The position numbers and the translations under genes are program-made. The notes beneath the pieces are model-generated. The model was given only the letters and a program-made list of their open reading frames with translations, was not told the origin of the DNA and searched no databases. Below, in pieces: positions 9,027 through 19,850 of a stretch of 64,000 nucleotides of DNA. The number at the start of each line of letters is the position of its first letter. Position 1 is the stretch's first letter. The DNA comes from Chrysoporthe austroafricana (taxonomy: Eukaryota; Ascomycota; Sordariomycetes; Diaporthales; Cryphonectriaceae). The DNA lies in contig JYIP02000005.1 in assembly GCA_001051155.2 (NCBI GenBank), positions 2,542,001 through 2,606,000 on the forward strand, given 5' to 3'.

Positions 9027-12000
9027 CTTGGGTGAGCTCTCTCTCTCTCTCAGTCCTTGCCCGCGCAGGCGATGGGTCAGGGACACTTTGCTGTCTGGTA
9101 GGGAGGAGGAGGAGGAGGGGGGACGAGAGACAGAAGGGGGAGGGCGGCGAGGCGCTGGCGGAGGTTGGCCGGCGAGGGCTTCAGGCCCTTCTTGTAGACA
9201 ACCCGTCCCGGAGCGTCGTGCTGGTACCGCATGGGCGCGCCCGCCCACACCCCAGGCGACCGTGGGAATTGGGGAGGGCATCGACGGCCAACCAGGAGGC
9301 CGGCAGGGGTGGGCGGCGACGAAAAGCTTCGAGAACGTCGTCTCACACCTCTTATCAGTATCCCCGTCCCACACACGGTGGACCACCTTCCCGTCTGGGA
9401 CGTCAACCGCATGCCTCGGTCCACCCATTCCGTCGCCGCCAGGACAGGCCTCCCACCGGGGCTGGCGATGCTTCGAGGGACCCCTGGCCCATCCTGCGCC
9501 GGGGGGGGGGGCGCAATCCGTCTGCGTAGGGACGCCAGGCCGGTACGAGCTGGAGTCTGCGCTGGCAGACAGGTAGGTACTCACTCACTATGCGGCAATA
9601 AATACTATGCATGATTCCATACCATGCCGTAGTAAGTCGTAAGGGACGCCATACATGCACAGGCAGGGCAGGTGATAGGCTGTCACATCTCACGAGGCCT
9701 TCTGGAAGCACGTCCCCCAGCAGCACGCCTGCATGGCGGCGAAACAACGCACAAGTTCCGGGTGCTGCCATGCAACCCCCAGTAGCAGCATCACTATGGG
9801 GCAGAGCCGTTGAGGCCGGCAGCGGCAGCGTGCCCCGAGGGGGCTGCTGCCGTTCCTTTTTTTGACAGCGGATAGGGAGGCCAAGCTTTCGACTTGGCAG
9901 ACTTGGCGATCGGCGGAGGGACTGTGGTCAACCGAGCGCGAGGAGGAGGAGGATGGGGCCAGCCAGCCTCCACGAGAATCCTCTATCGTAGGCGTTGTCG
10001 CCCCCCCCCCCTGGCGCTGGGCCGCGTTGGCCACTAGTAGGAGATGATAGAGCCCGTCCTGGCCCCGCCAATGGTCTGCCCTGGTGCAGCTGCCGCACAC
10101 GCGACCAACAAGCAAGGCCATTGTGCTCGAACCCGGCAGGTTATGAGGTGGTGTGGCGTTTCGCCAAACAACCCCAACGAGGGGACCTGCTCTTTTGTCG
10201 CCGTTCAGCCGATGTGGCCACCCACCTCCTTCAGCAGGCTCCGCCCCCTGCAGGCCCGTTCCCAGGACCGTCGTGCTGGCCGCGCTGGCGTGCTCGCGTG
10301 TTTGGGAGGATCCGGGCCTGGGGTTGGGAATGCTTCTCGTGCCATTGGCGGCGCAGACAACGGGCCCCGGCAGCTGCGCAGGGGCCCTCCCTCGGTGCTT
10401 GCTACCACAGCATCGCATAGCATAGTACGCACGCGCATGTAACGTCTCCGGCCCCAGGATGGGCCATCCCCAGACTCGGTGACTAGGCTAGGTGCCCAGC
10501 CAGACCGAGCAGCCGCCACCAGACGGGGGCGATCCTGTCCCAGGAGGCGCGGGGCCCAGACAGGACGAGAGAGAACTGCCAGGTCAGGTGCGCGAACAGG
10601 AACGGCCGGCGCCCCGGGCCCGCCGAGCAGCAGCACCAGAAGTCCCTCGCCTCCTCGGGGGAACTGCCCTCTGGGGCGCGCCCGGGGCAGAGGGAGCTGA
10701 CCACCAGACAGGCAGAGGCAGAGGCAGAGGCAGGGCTGGGCTGGGATGGAGCGTCGTCCTCAGACGGGGCCCTCCTGGGTGGTGGTGGTGGGAGCTTCCC
10801 GTATGGGAAGCTGACGGGCGGCAGGACGGCGGCGAGGAGGAGTTCCCAGCGGCTTGGGTCGTCGCTCGACTCGTGTGGTGCCGCGGCGGCGGAAATCAGC
10901 AGGGGCCCGGCGCCGACGGGCCTCGTGTGCTCTCTCAGCTCTCTCTCCTCTCGCGAAAGGGCCTCTAAGAAGACGGGCCTGGTCACGAGAGGGATCGCTC
11001 GACTGGGCGGGGCTGGTGGGGCCCGCTTGCTGGGAGGACAGCACCTCTCACGAATCCGAGCCGGGTTCGCACTCCCCAAGGAACGATACGATAGTTGCTC
11101 GGTCTGGGGTTGGCCGCTGACGATGAGGATCTCGTGGGGACCAGACCAGACCAAACCCTGCCGGGGGGAAGCGAGGAGGGGCCGGGTTCCTTTATCCGGC
11201 CTCCCTTCATCTTTTTCTCTGACCACTGGAAAAGCGTCACTATTACATGACCAGCGCGGTCCTTGCGAGACGTTGGCGCCTACTACTGCACTACTATTGA
11301 GTACTACATACTATTATGTACGTGCCACGACGTCCATACAACCTCGGCAGCTCCCGAGAAAACGCCCGCCAGGCACGCCAGGCACACACATTGCGACGTC
11401 CGTTGCCACCTTTCATCTCAGCAGAACGGCCTAACCAGCGCACCCGAGGGACGGAGCAATGCTGCGCTTGAGTCGCGTCCATAGTAGCCCCCAGCGCCAG
11501 ACCGGATCACGGCACGACGGCTGCGCCAGCTAGTACTGTGTAGTACCTTCGTAGTGCCTCCCACACACGTGAGGCCACACAACACGCTGGCGATGGGACC
11601 AGGCATAACCGAACCCGGACCGGATTTCCCCGTCCAGCGCGCCGGCGACCGCAGGAAGTTTCCCTATCAAGAGCCCACACAAGACAGGAGGAAGAAAAAA
11701 AAAAAATAATAAAATAAAGAAATAAGCTGAGTGGCTCGCCCGGCCCTGCTTATCTCGCCCAATCGCCTGCGAGCGCGCCACTCTCACGGCGTCTCTTGCC
11801 CCCGCAGAAGCCCCGAGGGTGGGCGGCTCGCGGCCCTGCTGGGGCCAAGCCACTCAGCATCTTGAACCGACGACTGGGCAGGTTTTGGTCCGTGATCGTA
11901 CGAAAGGATCGCTTTGCGGCCCCCATCCCCCCGTCTTCATCGAGATGTGCGTGTGCCTCGTCTGTGCAAGGCCCCCAGCATGCCTAGGAAGCTTGGCCGC

Positions 12001-12894
12001 AGCAGGGCGGCGGCACAGTCTGGTCACAACCTCAAAAGGTGGTCTGTACTTGGCAGCCCCTCCAGTAAAACACCACAGGAGGTAGACAGGCCACCAATCC
12101 CTTAGTGTACCGCTGTGCTACGCTCCACGACACACACATCTTGGTTCGATCCCGACATACTGGGCCCAGGGACATGTTCACACCGCAGGAAAGCCACGTG
12201 GAAACGGGCGGCCGCCGCCCTTGCAGTGATGGACCTGCAAGATCGGACGTGGTCCTGCGGCGATGAGGCACGGCACCCTTGCTCGATGCTGCTGCTGCTT
12301 CTTCTTTTATTCGTCGGCAAAGACGCCTGCAGATATATACATACATACCTACATACCCCTTTTCACCTCCCGACCATCGTCTTCGTGCTTGCTGGGCCGC
12401 TCGCTCTACTACGCGATTTCTTCTTCTCGCAGGGCCAGACTTCCCGCTTCTCGCACAGCGGCGGGAGCCGACCGGCCTGCCGCGTGAGGAAGAAGAAAAA
12501 TCTCGGTACTTATCCCTGTACAGGGACCCGCCAGATCGGGATGCGCCTGGTCTGCTGCGTGCCGTAGCTTCTGTCTGTGCCCCCTCCCCTATGGGGCCCC
12601 TCCCCAGGAACGCCGCGGCCGATGTGGGTCTCTATCCACAACGAGCGCCGCTCTCAAGGCAGCGGGCTGTAGTGGAAGTCATGGAGGCCGGCCCAGGACA
12701 GCCCGATGCTGTGTCGCCTGGGGTGGATGAACCTGGCCGTCCAGGTGCGGAAGCAGGGGAGACACCCCCGCGGCTCCAGCTCGCGACCCGCGCCCCGCTC
12801 CCCTCCGTCGTCGCTCTCCTCCAGGTCCTCGATGTACGTCCCGATCATCAGGTACGCATCGCCATCGACGACAGCACATCCTCCGCCTCCGCCG
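9027..12894. other. Long GC-rich intergenic region, no supported gene
   Basis: About 3.9 kb between the transporter start and the USP stop. It must hold the transporter promoter and leader; a pyrimidine CT run lies at 9037-9051. It also has GGCAGA-type hexamer repeats near 10707-10738 and several homopolymer runs. Open frames of 150-350 codons exist on both strands, as expected at this GC content, but none shows a domain, membrane pattern or splice-consistent structure I can recognise. A non-coding RNA or a fast-evolving gene cannot be excluded. Confidence 0.4.
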
Positions 12895-12926
12895 CCTCCT
12901 CCTCCTCCTCCTCCTCCTCCTCCTCC
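12895..12926. repeat. (CCT)n microsatellite
   Basis: About ten CCT triplets, flanked by imperfect CCG/CCT triplets, just beyond the stop codon of the USP gene. On that gene's strand this is an AGG run in the probable 3' UTR. Confidence 0.85.
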
Positions 12927-12998
12927 GCCGCCGCGGCGGTTGCCGCTGCCAGCGCGCCGCCTCCCCGTCCTGCGCGAGCACACGGCGGTCCGGCCTTG

Positions 12999-14960
12999 CT
13001 ACGGCCCGTCCCGCTCGATCTCGTAGAACAGCAGATACACCTCGCGCTGCATGCCCAGCAGCTCCCGCGTGCTGGCCTCCTTGATCCGGTCGTCGCTGAT
13101 GCGCCACCACTTGTCGTGCACCTTGCGCTTCCGGCCCGGCCGCGCCGCCGCCGCCGCCCCGTTCAGCACCGGCGTCGCCGTCCGGCTGCCGCCGCTGCCG
13201 CTGTTGGTGCTGCCGTGCCGGGACGGCGACATCTTGGACAGCGTCGACCGCGCCGACGCCGCGATCGACCGGATGCTGCTGCTGTCCGCGTCCTTCTCCC
13301 CGCTCGCGTTCAGAGCGTTGTCGCGCGACGACTTTGAATTGGCGCCGCTGGCGCCGTTCAGCGCAGGGGAGCTGCGGCGGCTGGAGGTGTCGTGAAGCGT
13401 GGTGTCCAGCGAAGGCGTCGATGTCGACGCCGGGGACAGCAGGGACGGCGTGGCAGTCAGGGGCGTGCCGTCCGCCGTGAACTGCGCCATGGCGTGCATC
13501 TGGGGTGTGGACTGCGGGCTTGCCGTCTTGCTGTAGACGCCCGAGGGCTGGAAGGTGGTGGGGTTCGAATACGGCGGGTAGACGTTCTGTCTCCTGAACG
13601 ACTCGTAGTGGCCGCTCTGGTGGCCGCCCTTGTGGGCGACGACGCCGAGCAGCTTGTAGTTCCGCCGCAGCAGCAGGCCCCCCAGCGGCAGCCTCTCGGG
13701 AAACGCGACCTTGGCGGAGTTCTTCAGCGCCTGCCCCGCGTAGATCGACCGGCTCAGGTGGATGGCTAATATCTTCGGGAAGCGCGTGACCCTCGTGTAT
13801 CTCGAGATCCTGCGTCTCGGCGCGTGCTTGCTGTCCGGCAGGGGAACGTCCGCCGGGGGGCTTTCCGGGTCCGTTTCTATCGCGTGCTGAAGCTCCTCGA
13901 GCCATCTCTGCATGCGCGCCCTGGACTCCTCTGACGTCGACTTCGCCATCTCGGCCGTGAAGAACTCTTGCGCGTGGACCAGTCTGCACTTCTCGCACTT
14001 GTAGTCCTCTATGTGCTCCGTCTTGAACATGCCGTCGAAACACGCATTCAGGGTGGTGGATGTCTCGCCGATGGGCACCGACAGTGTCAGGGTGCAGAAC
14101 CTAGACCTGCTCGGCTTGGGCTTGAAGCCGCAGCTCAGGCACTCGATCTGCGACTCGGTGATCCCCTCCATCGGGAAGCCCTCTTCGTCGTCGTCGTCCG
14201 GGACCTTGCTGTCCGCCGCCGAGACCGGCCCTCGGGTGCCGTTTGCCGGAGTCCCGTCGCGGTCCTGGACGGCCAGCGCGGCCAGCCTCTCCTCCACGGC
14301 GTCACCGCCGGGCTGGTCGGCCCCGTCGCCCGCTCTCGCCCGGCCCGCCTGCCACTCGGCATACTTCCGCGCCCGGTGGCCGGCGTGGTATTCGTCGCAC
14401 AGCCGCTCCACGACGATCTGCAGGAACTCCTGCGCGTCGTGCTGCTGCCTGCTGATGTTCTGCCGGAACGCGCCCTCCAGCACCGCGACGAACGGCGCGG
14501 CGCTGATGGTCTTCTTGTAGATGGGCCTCTCGTTCAGCTGGTCGAGCATGTCCTTCAGGCCCTGGGTGACGAGCCCCCTCTGCTGCCCGGCGATGAGGAC
14601 CTTCTTCACGGGCGCGGCCCGCGGGATGCCGTCCTCCTTCCAGTCCTCGGGGACGGTGGTCGTGTAGATGGACGGGTCCCCGACGCTCCGCCTGTGCATC
14701 TCCCGGATCAGGTAGACGCGCAGGTCGCCCAGCCCGGCGAGGGCCTGCAGGATGGAGTTGATGAAGCAGTCGTTGGCGGGGTTGACGAGCCCCACGACGC
14801 CCTTCTTCCGGCCGCCGCCCTTCAGGAAGCTGCCGGCGCCGGAGGCCCCGGACGGCTCGCTGTCGAGGAAGTAGGTGGGCGCGAAGACGTAGATGAGCGT
14901 CGCGGCGGCCAGAGAGGCCCCGGCCGCGTAGGCGGCGACGGTGAGGGGCTTCTCCGGCAT
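12999..14960 (-). CDS. Ubiquitin-specific protease (USP, C19) with N-terminal membrane anchor
   Basis: Single exon of 653 aa from ATG 14960. Residues about 5-31 form a hydrophobic segment (TVAAYAAGASLAAATLIYVF), a likely membrane anchor. The Cys box is GLVNPANDCFINS with catalytic Cys65. A QQHDAQEFL motif lies near 172-180. Zinc-ribbon cysteines are C274/C277 (ECLSCGF) and C322/C325 (KCEKC). The His box is GGHQSGHYESF with His451, and the acidic partner is in KWWRISDDRIKE near 623-624. All catalytic parts are therefore present. Known: USPs remove ubiquitin from substrates, and membrane-anchored relatives include yeast Ubp1 (ER) and animal USP30 (mitochondria). A Ser/Thr-rich insert of about 150 residues separates the His and Asp boxes, probably disordered. 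Which membrane it sits in is inferred only from the anchor. Confidence 0.9.
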   Translation of the reverse strand: MPEKPLTVAAYAAGASLAAATLIYVFAPTYFLDSEPSGASGAGSFLKGGGRKKGVVGLVNPANDCFINSILQALAGLGDLRVYLIREMHRRSVGDPSIYTTTVPEDWKEDGIPRAAPVKKVLIAGQQRGLVTQGLKDMLDQLNERPIYKKTISAAPFVAVLEGAFRQNISRQQHDAQEFLQIVVERLCDEYHAGHRARKYAEWQAGRARAGDGADQPGGDAVEERLAALAVQDRDGTPANGTRGPVSAADSKVPDDDDEEGFPMEGITESQIECLSCGFKPKPSRSRFCTLTLSVPIGETSTTLNACFDGMFKTEHIEDYKCEKCRLVHAQEFFTAEMAKSTSEESRARMQRWLEELQHAIETDPESPPADVPLPDSKHAPRRRISRYTRVTRFPKILAIHLSRSIYAGQALKNSAKVAFPERLPLGGLLLRRNYKLLGVVAHKGGHQSGHYESFRRQNVYPPYSNPTTFQPSGVYSKTASPQSTPQMHAMAQFTADGTPLTATPSLLSPASTSTPSLDTTLHDTSSRRSSPALNGASGANSKSSRDNALNASGEKDADSSSIRSIAASARSTLSKMSPSRHGSTNSGSGGSRTATPVLNGAAAAARPGRKRKVHDKWWRISDDRIKEASTRELLGMQREVYLLFYEIERDGP

Positions 14961-16458
14961 GGTCGTGGGCGGGCCGTCGGGCCGGGACGGTACGGGTCTG
15001 TCTGCCTGCGCAGTGGCGATCGGATCCGGATGCCTTTCAGACCGGGCGGCAGTCCGCGTCGTGGAGTCGCGTCGCGGTGGGATTGGCTGCGACTCGCTTC
15101 GCTGCGGGATCGTGCTCCGCGAAGACAGAACCCACCTCCTGCTCCTTCTTCACATTAGCTGACATATGGCCATGAGAGCGAGCAGTCTGAAAGCAGGTGC
15201 CGGGTCCGCAAAAAAAGAGGAGCAAAAAGGGGGGAGGGAGAGGGGAAGCAATCGCGGGGCTGGTCGCGGTATCATAAGTACCGTAGGTGCAAAGATGGAG
15301 GAGAGGGTCAAGGACGCACGGATGAGCCGGAGACCTCTCCTGTGTAAATCGGCAGCCTTGTCGTTGGGCGCAGTGACAGAGGCGCCGCGTCAATTGGGAA
15401 AAGCAAACATGCCGAGGATATTTGGGGTGGAGCGCTCAAACGGGCTCGTCAAATGTCTGACTTGATCCCAAATCCACGGAGAGTGTGGGGGGCCCGGCAG
15501 TGCGATGTCAGGGATCTGACAATTCCAGAGTCTCGAAAGAGTGGGCCCCCCCGCCAGCCAGTCGGTATCTGATGAATCCCGGCGTCGACCACCAGCCTCA
15601 TCAGGGAGTCTTGAGAGTCTTGGCCCCTCCTCTACTACGGATAAGAGCCATAAGAGGAATTAGGATAGAGGCACGACGGCAGGGTGGATATACCACCGGT
15701 CCTGCGCCGACATCATCGAGGGCTTTTCGACGCAGCACGGCGCCCACTGCTGCCAGCACCGACAGCATGGGCGGGACGTCATATGAACGCGCGAGGTAGC
15801 TTTCTGAGTCTACCGCGACTCGGAGACTGAGACACGGCCGTTCTTATAATTAGTGCAACGGCCGGGTCTTCCCTTGGCCCGGGCTATTTAAGCTCTCAGT
15901 TCCGTGCTAGGGCTGACCTTATGAACGAGACGACCAGAATCATCGCTTGCTTAGGTCCTGCTTGGCCGGCGATCATCTCCATCATCACCAACAGCCTGCC
16001 CAACCTGGTACAATTATATATATATATATATATACATACAGAACGAGGAAAACTAATTATGGTGACTATCTATGGATGTAGAGTGGCTCTCTTCTCTATC
16101 ATTCTGATGGGGGTTGGCTATCTTTTGAAGATGGCACGAGGGGTACTTACTTTTAAGGGGTACATCCTAGAGGCCACCTGCAAGAGAGTGAAATCCATCA
16201 CGGAAAGATAGCGAAACATTCCATACAAGACATCCAGGCTCTAGGTATTCTTGCGAATATACTATACTATAATGACCCCCACATATAAATTGCACCGTCG
16301 AGGCCAACCGCGGTTTGTGAACAAGAGAGGGCCACTCCACATCGTTCCCGAAACGTACTCTTGCCAACGACGGGGAGAAAAGAACGGCGTCGCGCTTTAG
16401 TACTGTACATGTAGGATGCGTGGCCGGCGGCGACCACAGCTACCTATGTCCGAGCCGC
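14961..16458. other. Intergenic, 1.5 kb, with (TA)n
   Basis: Promoter side of the USP gene and 3' side of the F-box-like gene. A TA dinucleotide run lies at about 16015-16034. A TATTTAA sequence near 15887-15893 could be a TATA element but no downstream gene is evident. No coding region supported. Confidence 0.45.
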
Positions 16459-17577
16459 TCACCCCTCCAGTTCGAAGACCTGCGCACTAGAGGAGTCATC
16501 TCGCCATCCCGGCCTGATCAACGTCCCTTCCCAGCCCCAGATGTCGCCTCTCAGCGCTGCAGTCTTGACCCAATCCTGGCACAGCATAGGGTGGGACTCG
16601 TCGCCGTAGAAGCTGACCGGTACGTCGTACGTCATGACGCTCATGAGATTTCCGGGGTCAACCTTATCCCACTTCCACCTACCAGCCAGATGGTCCGGCT
16701 GCGAGGTGGAGACGTTCACCAGCACGACCTTGAGCGGTCTCGGAGGCTCGCTCTGCGTCCCTGCCGCCGCCGCCGCCGCGGCGCTGCCAGCCTCGTCGGC
16801 AGCCGCGCCCGGAGCCCTACCGTTGCCCAGGTACGCGCTCTTCATGCAGATCTCCTCCAAGCCGTCTGCCCTCGTGAGCACGACCTGGACCAGGTCGCGC
16901 GAGCCCCTCACGCCCTTCCAGAACTCCTCGTCCGCCATCACATTGTACAGCGCGAGTCGCTTCAGCCGCGGCCACAGCCGCCAGGGCTCGATCTCTCGCT
17001 CCGTCCGCCACTCCAGCTCCAGCAGGTTCAGGTACAGCTCGTCGCGCACGCTCACGAACTCCTCGAGGCCCGTGAGCATGCTGAAGGCCTCCCGCAGCGT
17101 CCTGCGCACGTGGAGATGGTCGTCTTCCGGATACAGGCTCCGCAGCGGGATGTCGATGACCAGGCGCCGGAGCGTGGGGTGGACCAGGCCGAACAGCTCG
17201 CGGACCCGGAGCGCGGTCGGCTGGTCGTCTATGGAGTCCCCGAAAGGGGCGAGGTAGAGGGCTGTGATGGGACGGAGCGTGGTGCCTGGCGGTAAGGCGG
17301 TCGTGACGACGTGAGGATCATCGCTCCCTCGAGTCCGCTCGCTAGTCGCCTCGATGCAATAAATGAGGTCTCGCAGGCGCCGGTCATCGTCTATGTAGAC
17401 GCAGTACTGCCGGAGATAGTTGGAGGCTACAGGGTATGTTCCCCTGCAGACCCGTGTGAACGAAAGGAGCGTCTTGGTCACTGAATGAGACGGCTTCAGG
17501 ACGTTGCGCGGATCTCCCAGCAAGCTGGAGATGATGCAGAAGATGAGTTCTAGAGGCAAGCTCGGGACATTGCTCAT
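16459..17577 (-). CDS. F-box-like protein, function unknown
   Basis: Single exon of 372 aa from ATG 17577. The N-terminus (SLPLELIFCIISSLLGD, then LLSFTRVCRGTYPVASNYL) has the pattern of a fungal F-box: Leu-Pro-x-Glu-Ile/Leu, then a hydrophobic run and a C-x-x-x-Y/F motif. The remainder alternates hydrophobic and charged segments, with leucine-rich pieces (LVHPTLRRLVIDIPLRSLY and LWPRLKRLALYNV). An Ala-rich insert lies near 268-282. Known: F-box proteins bind Skp1 and bring substrates to SCF ubiquitin ligases, and fungi have many lineage-specific ones. Substrate unknown. The F-box match is by eye and weak; the protein itself is convincing as a coding gene. Confidence 0.75.
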   Translation of the reverse strand: MSNVPSLPLELIFCIISSLLGDPRNVLKPSHSVTKTLLSFTRVCRGTYPVASNYLRQYCVYIDDDRRLRDLIYCIEATSERTRGSDDPHVVTTALPPGTTLRPITALYLAPFGDSIDDQPTALRVRELFGLVHPTLRRLVIDIPLRSLYPEDDHLHVRRTLREAFSMLTGLEEFVSVRDELYLNLLELEWRTEREIEPWRLWPRLKRLALYNVMADEEFWKGVRGSRDLVQVVLTRADGLEEICMKSAYLGNGRAPGAAADEAGSAAAAAAAGTQSEPPRPLKVVLVNVSTSQPDHLAGRWKWDKVDPGNLMSVMTYDVPVSFYGDESHPMLCQDWVKTAALRGDIWGWEGTLIRPGWRDDSSSAQVFELEG

Positions 17578-18128
17578 TTTGTCTCATTGGAACCCTTTCA
17601 GAAGGAAAGTGGAAGGGCTGGATGAGTTGCGAAGTGAGTGAAGGGCCCTGGGTGAGGTAAGCACACGTAGTCAGCCTTCCCCTCTCCCGAACCCCAATGC
17701 AACCCGCAAAGAAAAGAACTGCTCGTTACGACACGATTCGTTCTAATACAGCGGCCATCGACGCAGCTCGTATTAAACAGCTAAATAGATTTCTATGACC
17801 GGCACCATAAGATACAGTCTCGACCTTCGCATAATCGATACTGGAGGTTAATTGCTCTTGCCATATGAATCCTCGAAACCCAAACCCTGTTCAGAGGCCG
17901 TTCCTGGATAGAGACCCCATGGGTGGGAGGCCGACAGGATAAAAAAGGGAAAGACAGTGGTGATAAGATACATCTGCACAACATTCAAAACTCTAGGTTT
18001 TTGGTTTTTTGTTTTACACGTTCCCGATATATACTGAACGATCGACCTCTGCTGATTCAAGGATCCGCTGAAGTCCCACATTTGTAGCTCTTGGACGCAG
18101 AAAGTAGCGAAAGTTTGTACACCGCACC
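17578..18128. other. Intergenic, 551 bp
   Basis: Between the F-box-like start and the MFS stop; it is AT-richer than the genes. Presumed promoter and terminator sequence. Nothing else seen. Confidence 0.5.
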
Positions 18129-19850
18129 TCACCACGAGGCAGTCTCGTACCTGCTCTTAGCTCGTATTCGCTTGCCAAACTTGAACAGCACCCACGGTAC
18201 GGGGAGCAGCGCCACTGCGATGAAGCCCAGGAGCGAGCTTGCCCATCCGATCCCGAGGCGCTCGTACATCTGCACCGTGAAGAGCGGGAACGCGCCCGCC
18301 AGTCCGTACCTCGCGAGGCTGTTCGCGCTGGCCGCGGACGCCACCGTCGTGCCGTGGTACGTGTCGACGAGGTACTGCATCGTCGTTATGAAAAGACAGA
18401 TGTTCCCCCACGCAAAGGGCATGATAGCCACGACGGGACTCGCCCAGTGGATATCCGATCTTGCGGTCCAGCCGAACCAGAACACGCCCACCGGTATCCC
18501 CAGGCTGCCTATCATTGCCGGGATGAGGCGCCACTCAGGAGGCACCTGGTGAGGCGGGTACTTTTGTATCTGGGGCCTGTAGGAGAAGATGTCGCACAGA
18601 ACGATCGTCAAGAAGCCGAGAACACAGCCGACGACGATGCTGATGTAGACCAAGCCCGCGCTTTCGATGCCAAAGTTGTACACGCCCTCGAAGACGTACG
18701 GAACGGAGGCGAAGAAGCAGAAAAGCGTGGCGAACTCGCATGCGACGTAGAGGCAGATGAAGGTGACGATCGGTTCGGTCAGCAGCATCATGACCGGCCG
18801 GAAGAGCGCGATGGAGATGAACATCTTGACCTGCGTCCAGACGGGTGCAGGCTGCGGCTGAGGGAGGCCTAGCTTTCTCGCCTTGCGGCGCTTTAGGACC
18901 GGCGCGTATGTCTCGCGGCCGAAGAGGAGCCCGACGAGGAGCGCTTCGACGAAGAAAAAGAGCATTGTCCATTGGGTCCAACGCCACCCTTTCCTGTTAA
19001 CCACAAAGGCACCAATCATAGGCCTAAGGCACAGCTGGCATTAGCATCACTGCAGTCAGAATACTGGGCTCCGTCTGACCGGGGACGCAGGGCGACTCAC
19101 GCAATTCCAGGTCCCAGGAAGGGCATCAATACAAACAGCGCGGACGGCGGGCCCCTCTGCACCGGCTTGAACACATCGTTGAGCAGCCCAGCAGACACCG
19201 CCAGGGACGGACTGAAGCAGAAGCCCGCCAGGAAGCGCAAGATGCACAATCCGGCAAAGTTGTGCACGAGTCCCACACCAAGCGTGAACAGCGCTCCCAG
19301 AGTTCCCAGGATTGTAAACGTGGAGTACCTGCCCACGGTCTCGGAGAGTGGTCCGCCCACAACCGGCCCGAGGCCCAGCGCAAAGGTGTATAATGACAGC
19401 GGGACGATGCTCTGCGTGAGCGTGACACCGAATTCGTCCTGCAGCTGCGTCGTCGCGGGCGCCATTATGGACGTCCCCAGAGAACTGTGGCTGGTCAGAT
19501 AGATTCCTCAACCCAAGCGCTGGCAGCTGGAACTGGCACTGGCTCACTTACGCGACAATGGCAAACGACGAGATCATGGCGACCTGAGCCCACTTCTTCC
19601 CTCCTGACCAGTTATAGGGGTTCTCTGGGTCTGTGTCCCAGTCCCACGTGTCTTGCAGATCAGACAACGCCCGAGCCTTCTCATTATCGTTTGTGCTACG
19701 TTCCTGGCTGTTGGCTAGCTCCTTCTGGACAGCAATGTCGTCCATGTCCGAGACGGCTTCCATGGTGGTAGTGTCGTCAGGCAGATCTGCTGCCACCAGA
19801 TTGTCCCCGATCGTATTTGAAAAAGCTTTTTGTGTGCCTTGATCGTCCAT
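18129..19850 (-). CDS. MFS transporter, DHA1-like drug/polyamine type
   Basis: Three exons: 19850-19552, 19484-19101 and 19023-18129 (525 aa). Introns of 67 and 77 nt have donors GTAAGT and GTGAGT, and junctions keep frame (SFAIVASLGTSIMAP and GPGIAPMIGAFVVNRKGW). The acidic N-terminus of about 85 residues ends in DPENPYNWSGGKKW, typical of fungal DHA1 proteins. Loop 2-3 reads GGPLSETVGRYSTF, a motif A variant, and RKGWRWTQWTMLF matches the signature before helix 6. Two six-helix halves flank a loop containing LKRRKARKLGLP. Known: this group includes Tpo1 and Flu1 exporters of polyamines, drugs and organic acids at the plasma membrane. Substrate unknown. A frame extension upstream starts at GTG and has no ATG, so ATG 19850 is preferred. 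No biosynthetic genes are adjacent. Confidence 0.9.

Noticed and set aside
8272..9576. 434-codon plus-strand frame
   Set aside because: Antisense to exons 1 and 2 of the amino-acid transporter.
12140..12165. GGTTCGATCC resembling a tRNA T-loop
   Set aside because: The flanking bases do not pair as a T-stem and no acceptor, D or anticodon arm can be placed.
12279..13337. 352-codon plus-strand frame with a poly-Ser run
   Set aside because: Driven by the CCT microsatellite and the antisense of USP; no other support.
12679..14043. 454-codon minus-strand frame
   Set aside because: Overlaps the USP coding region on the same strand in another frame; the USP frame has all catalytic motifs.
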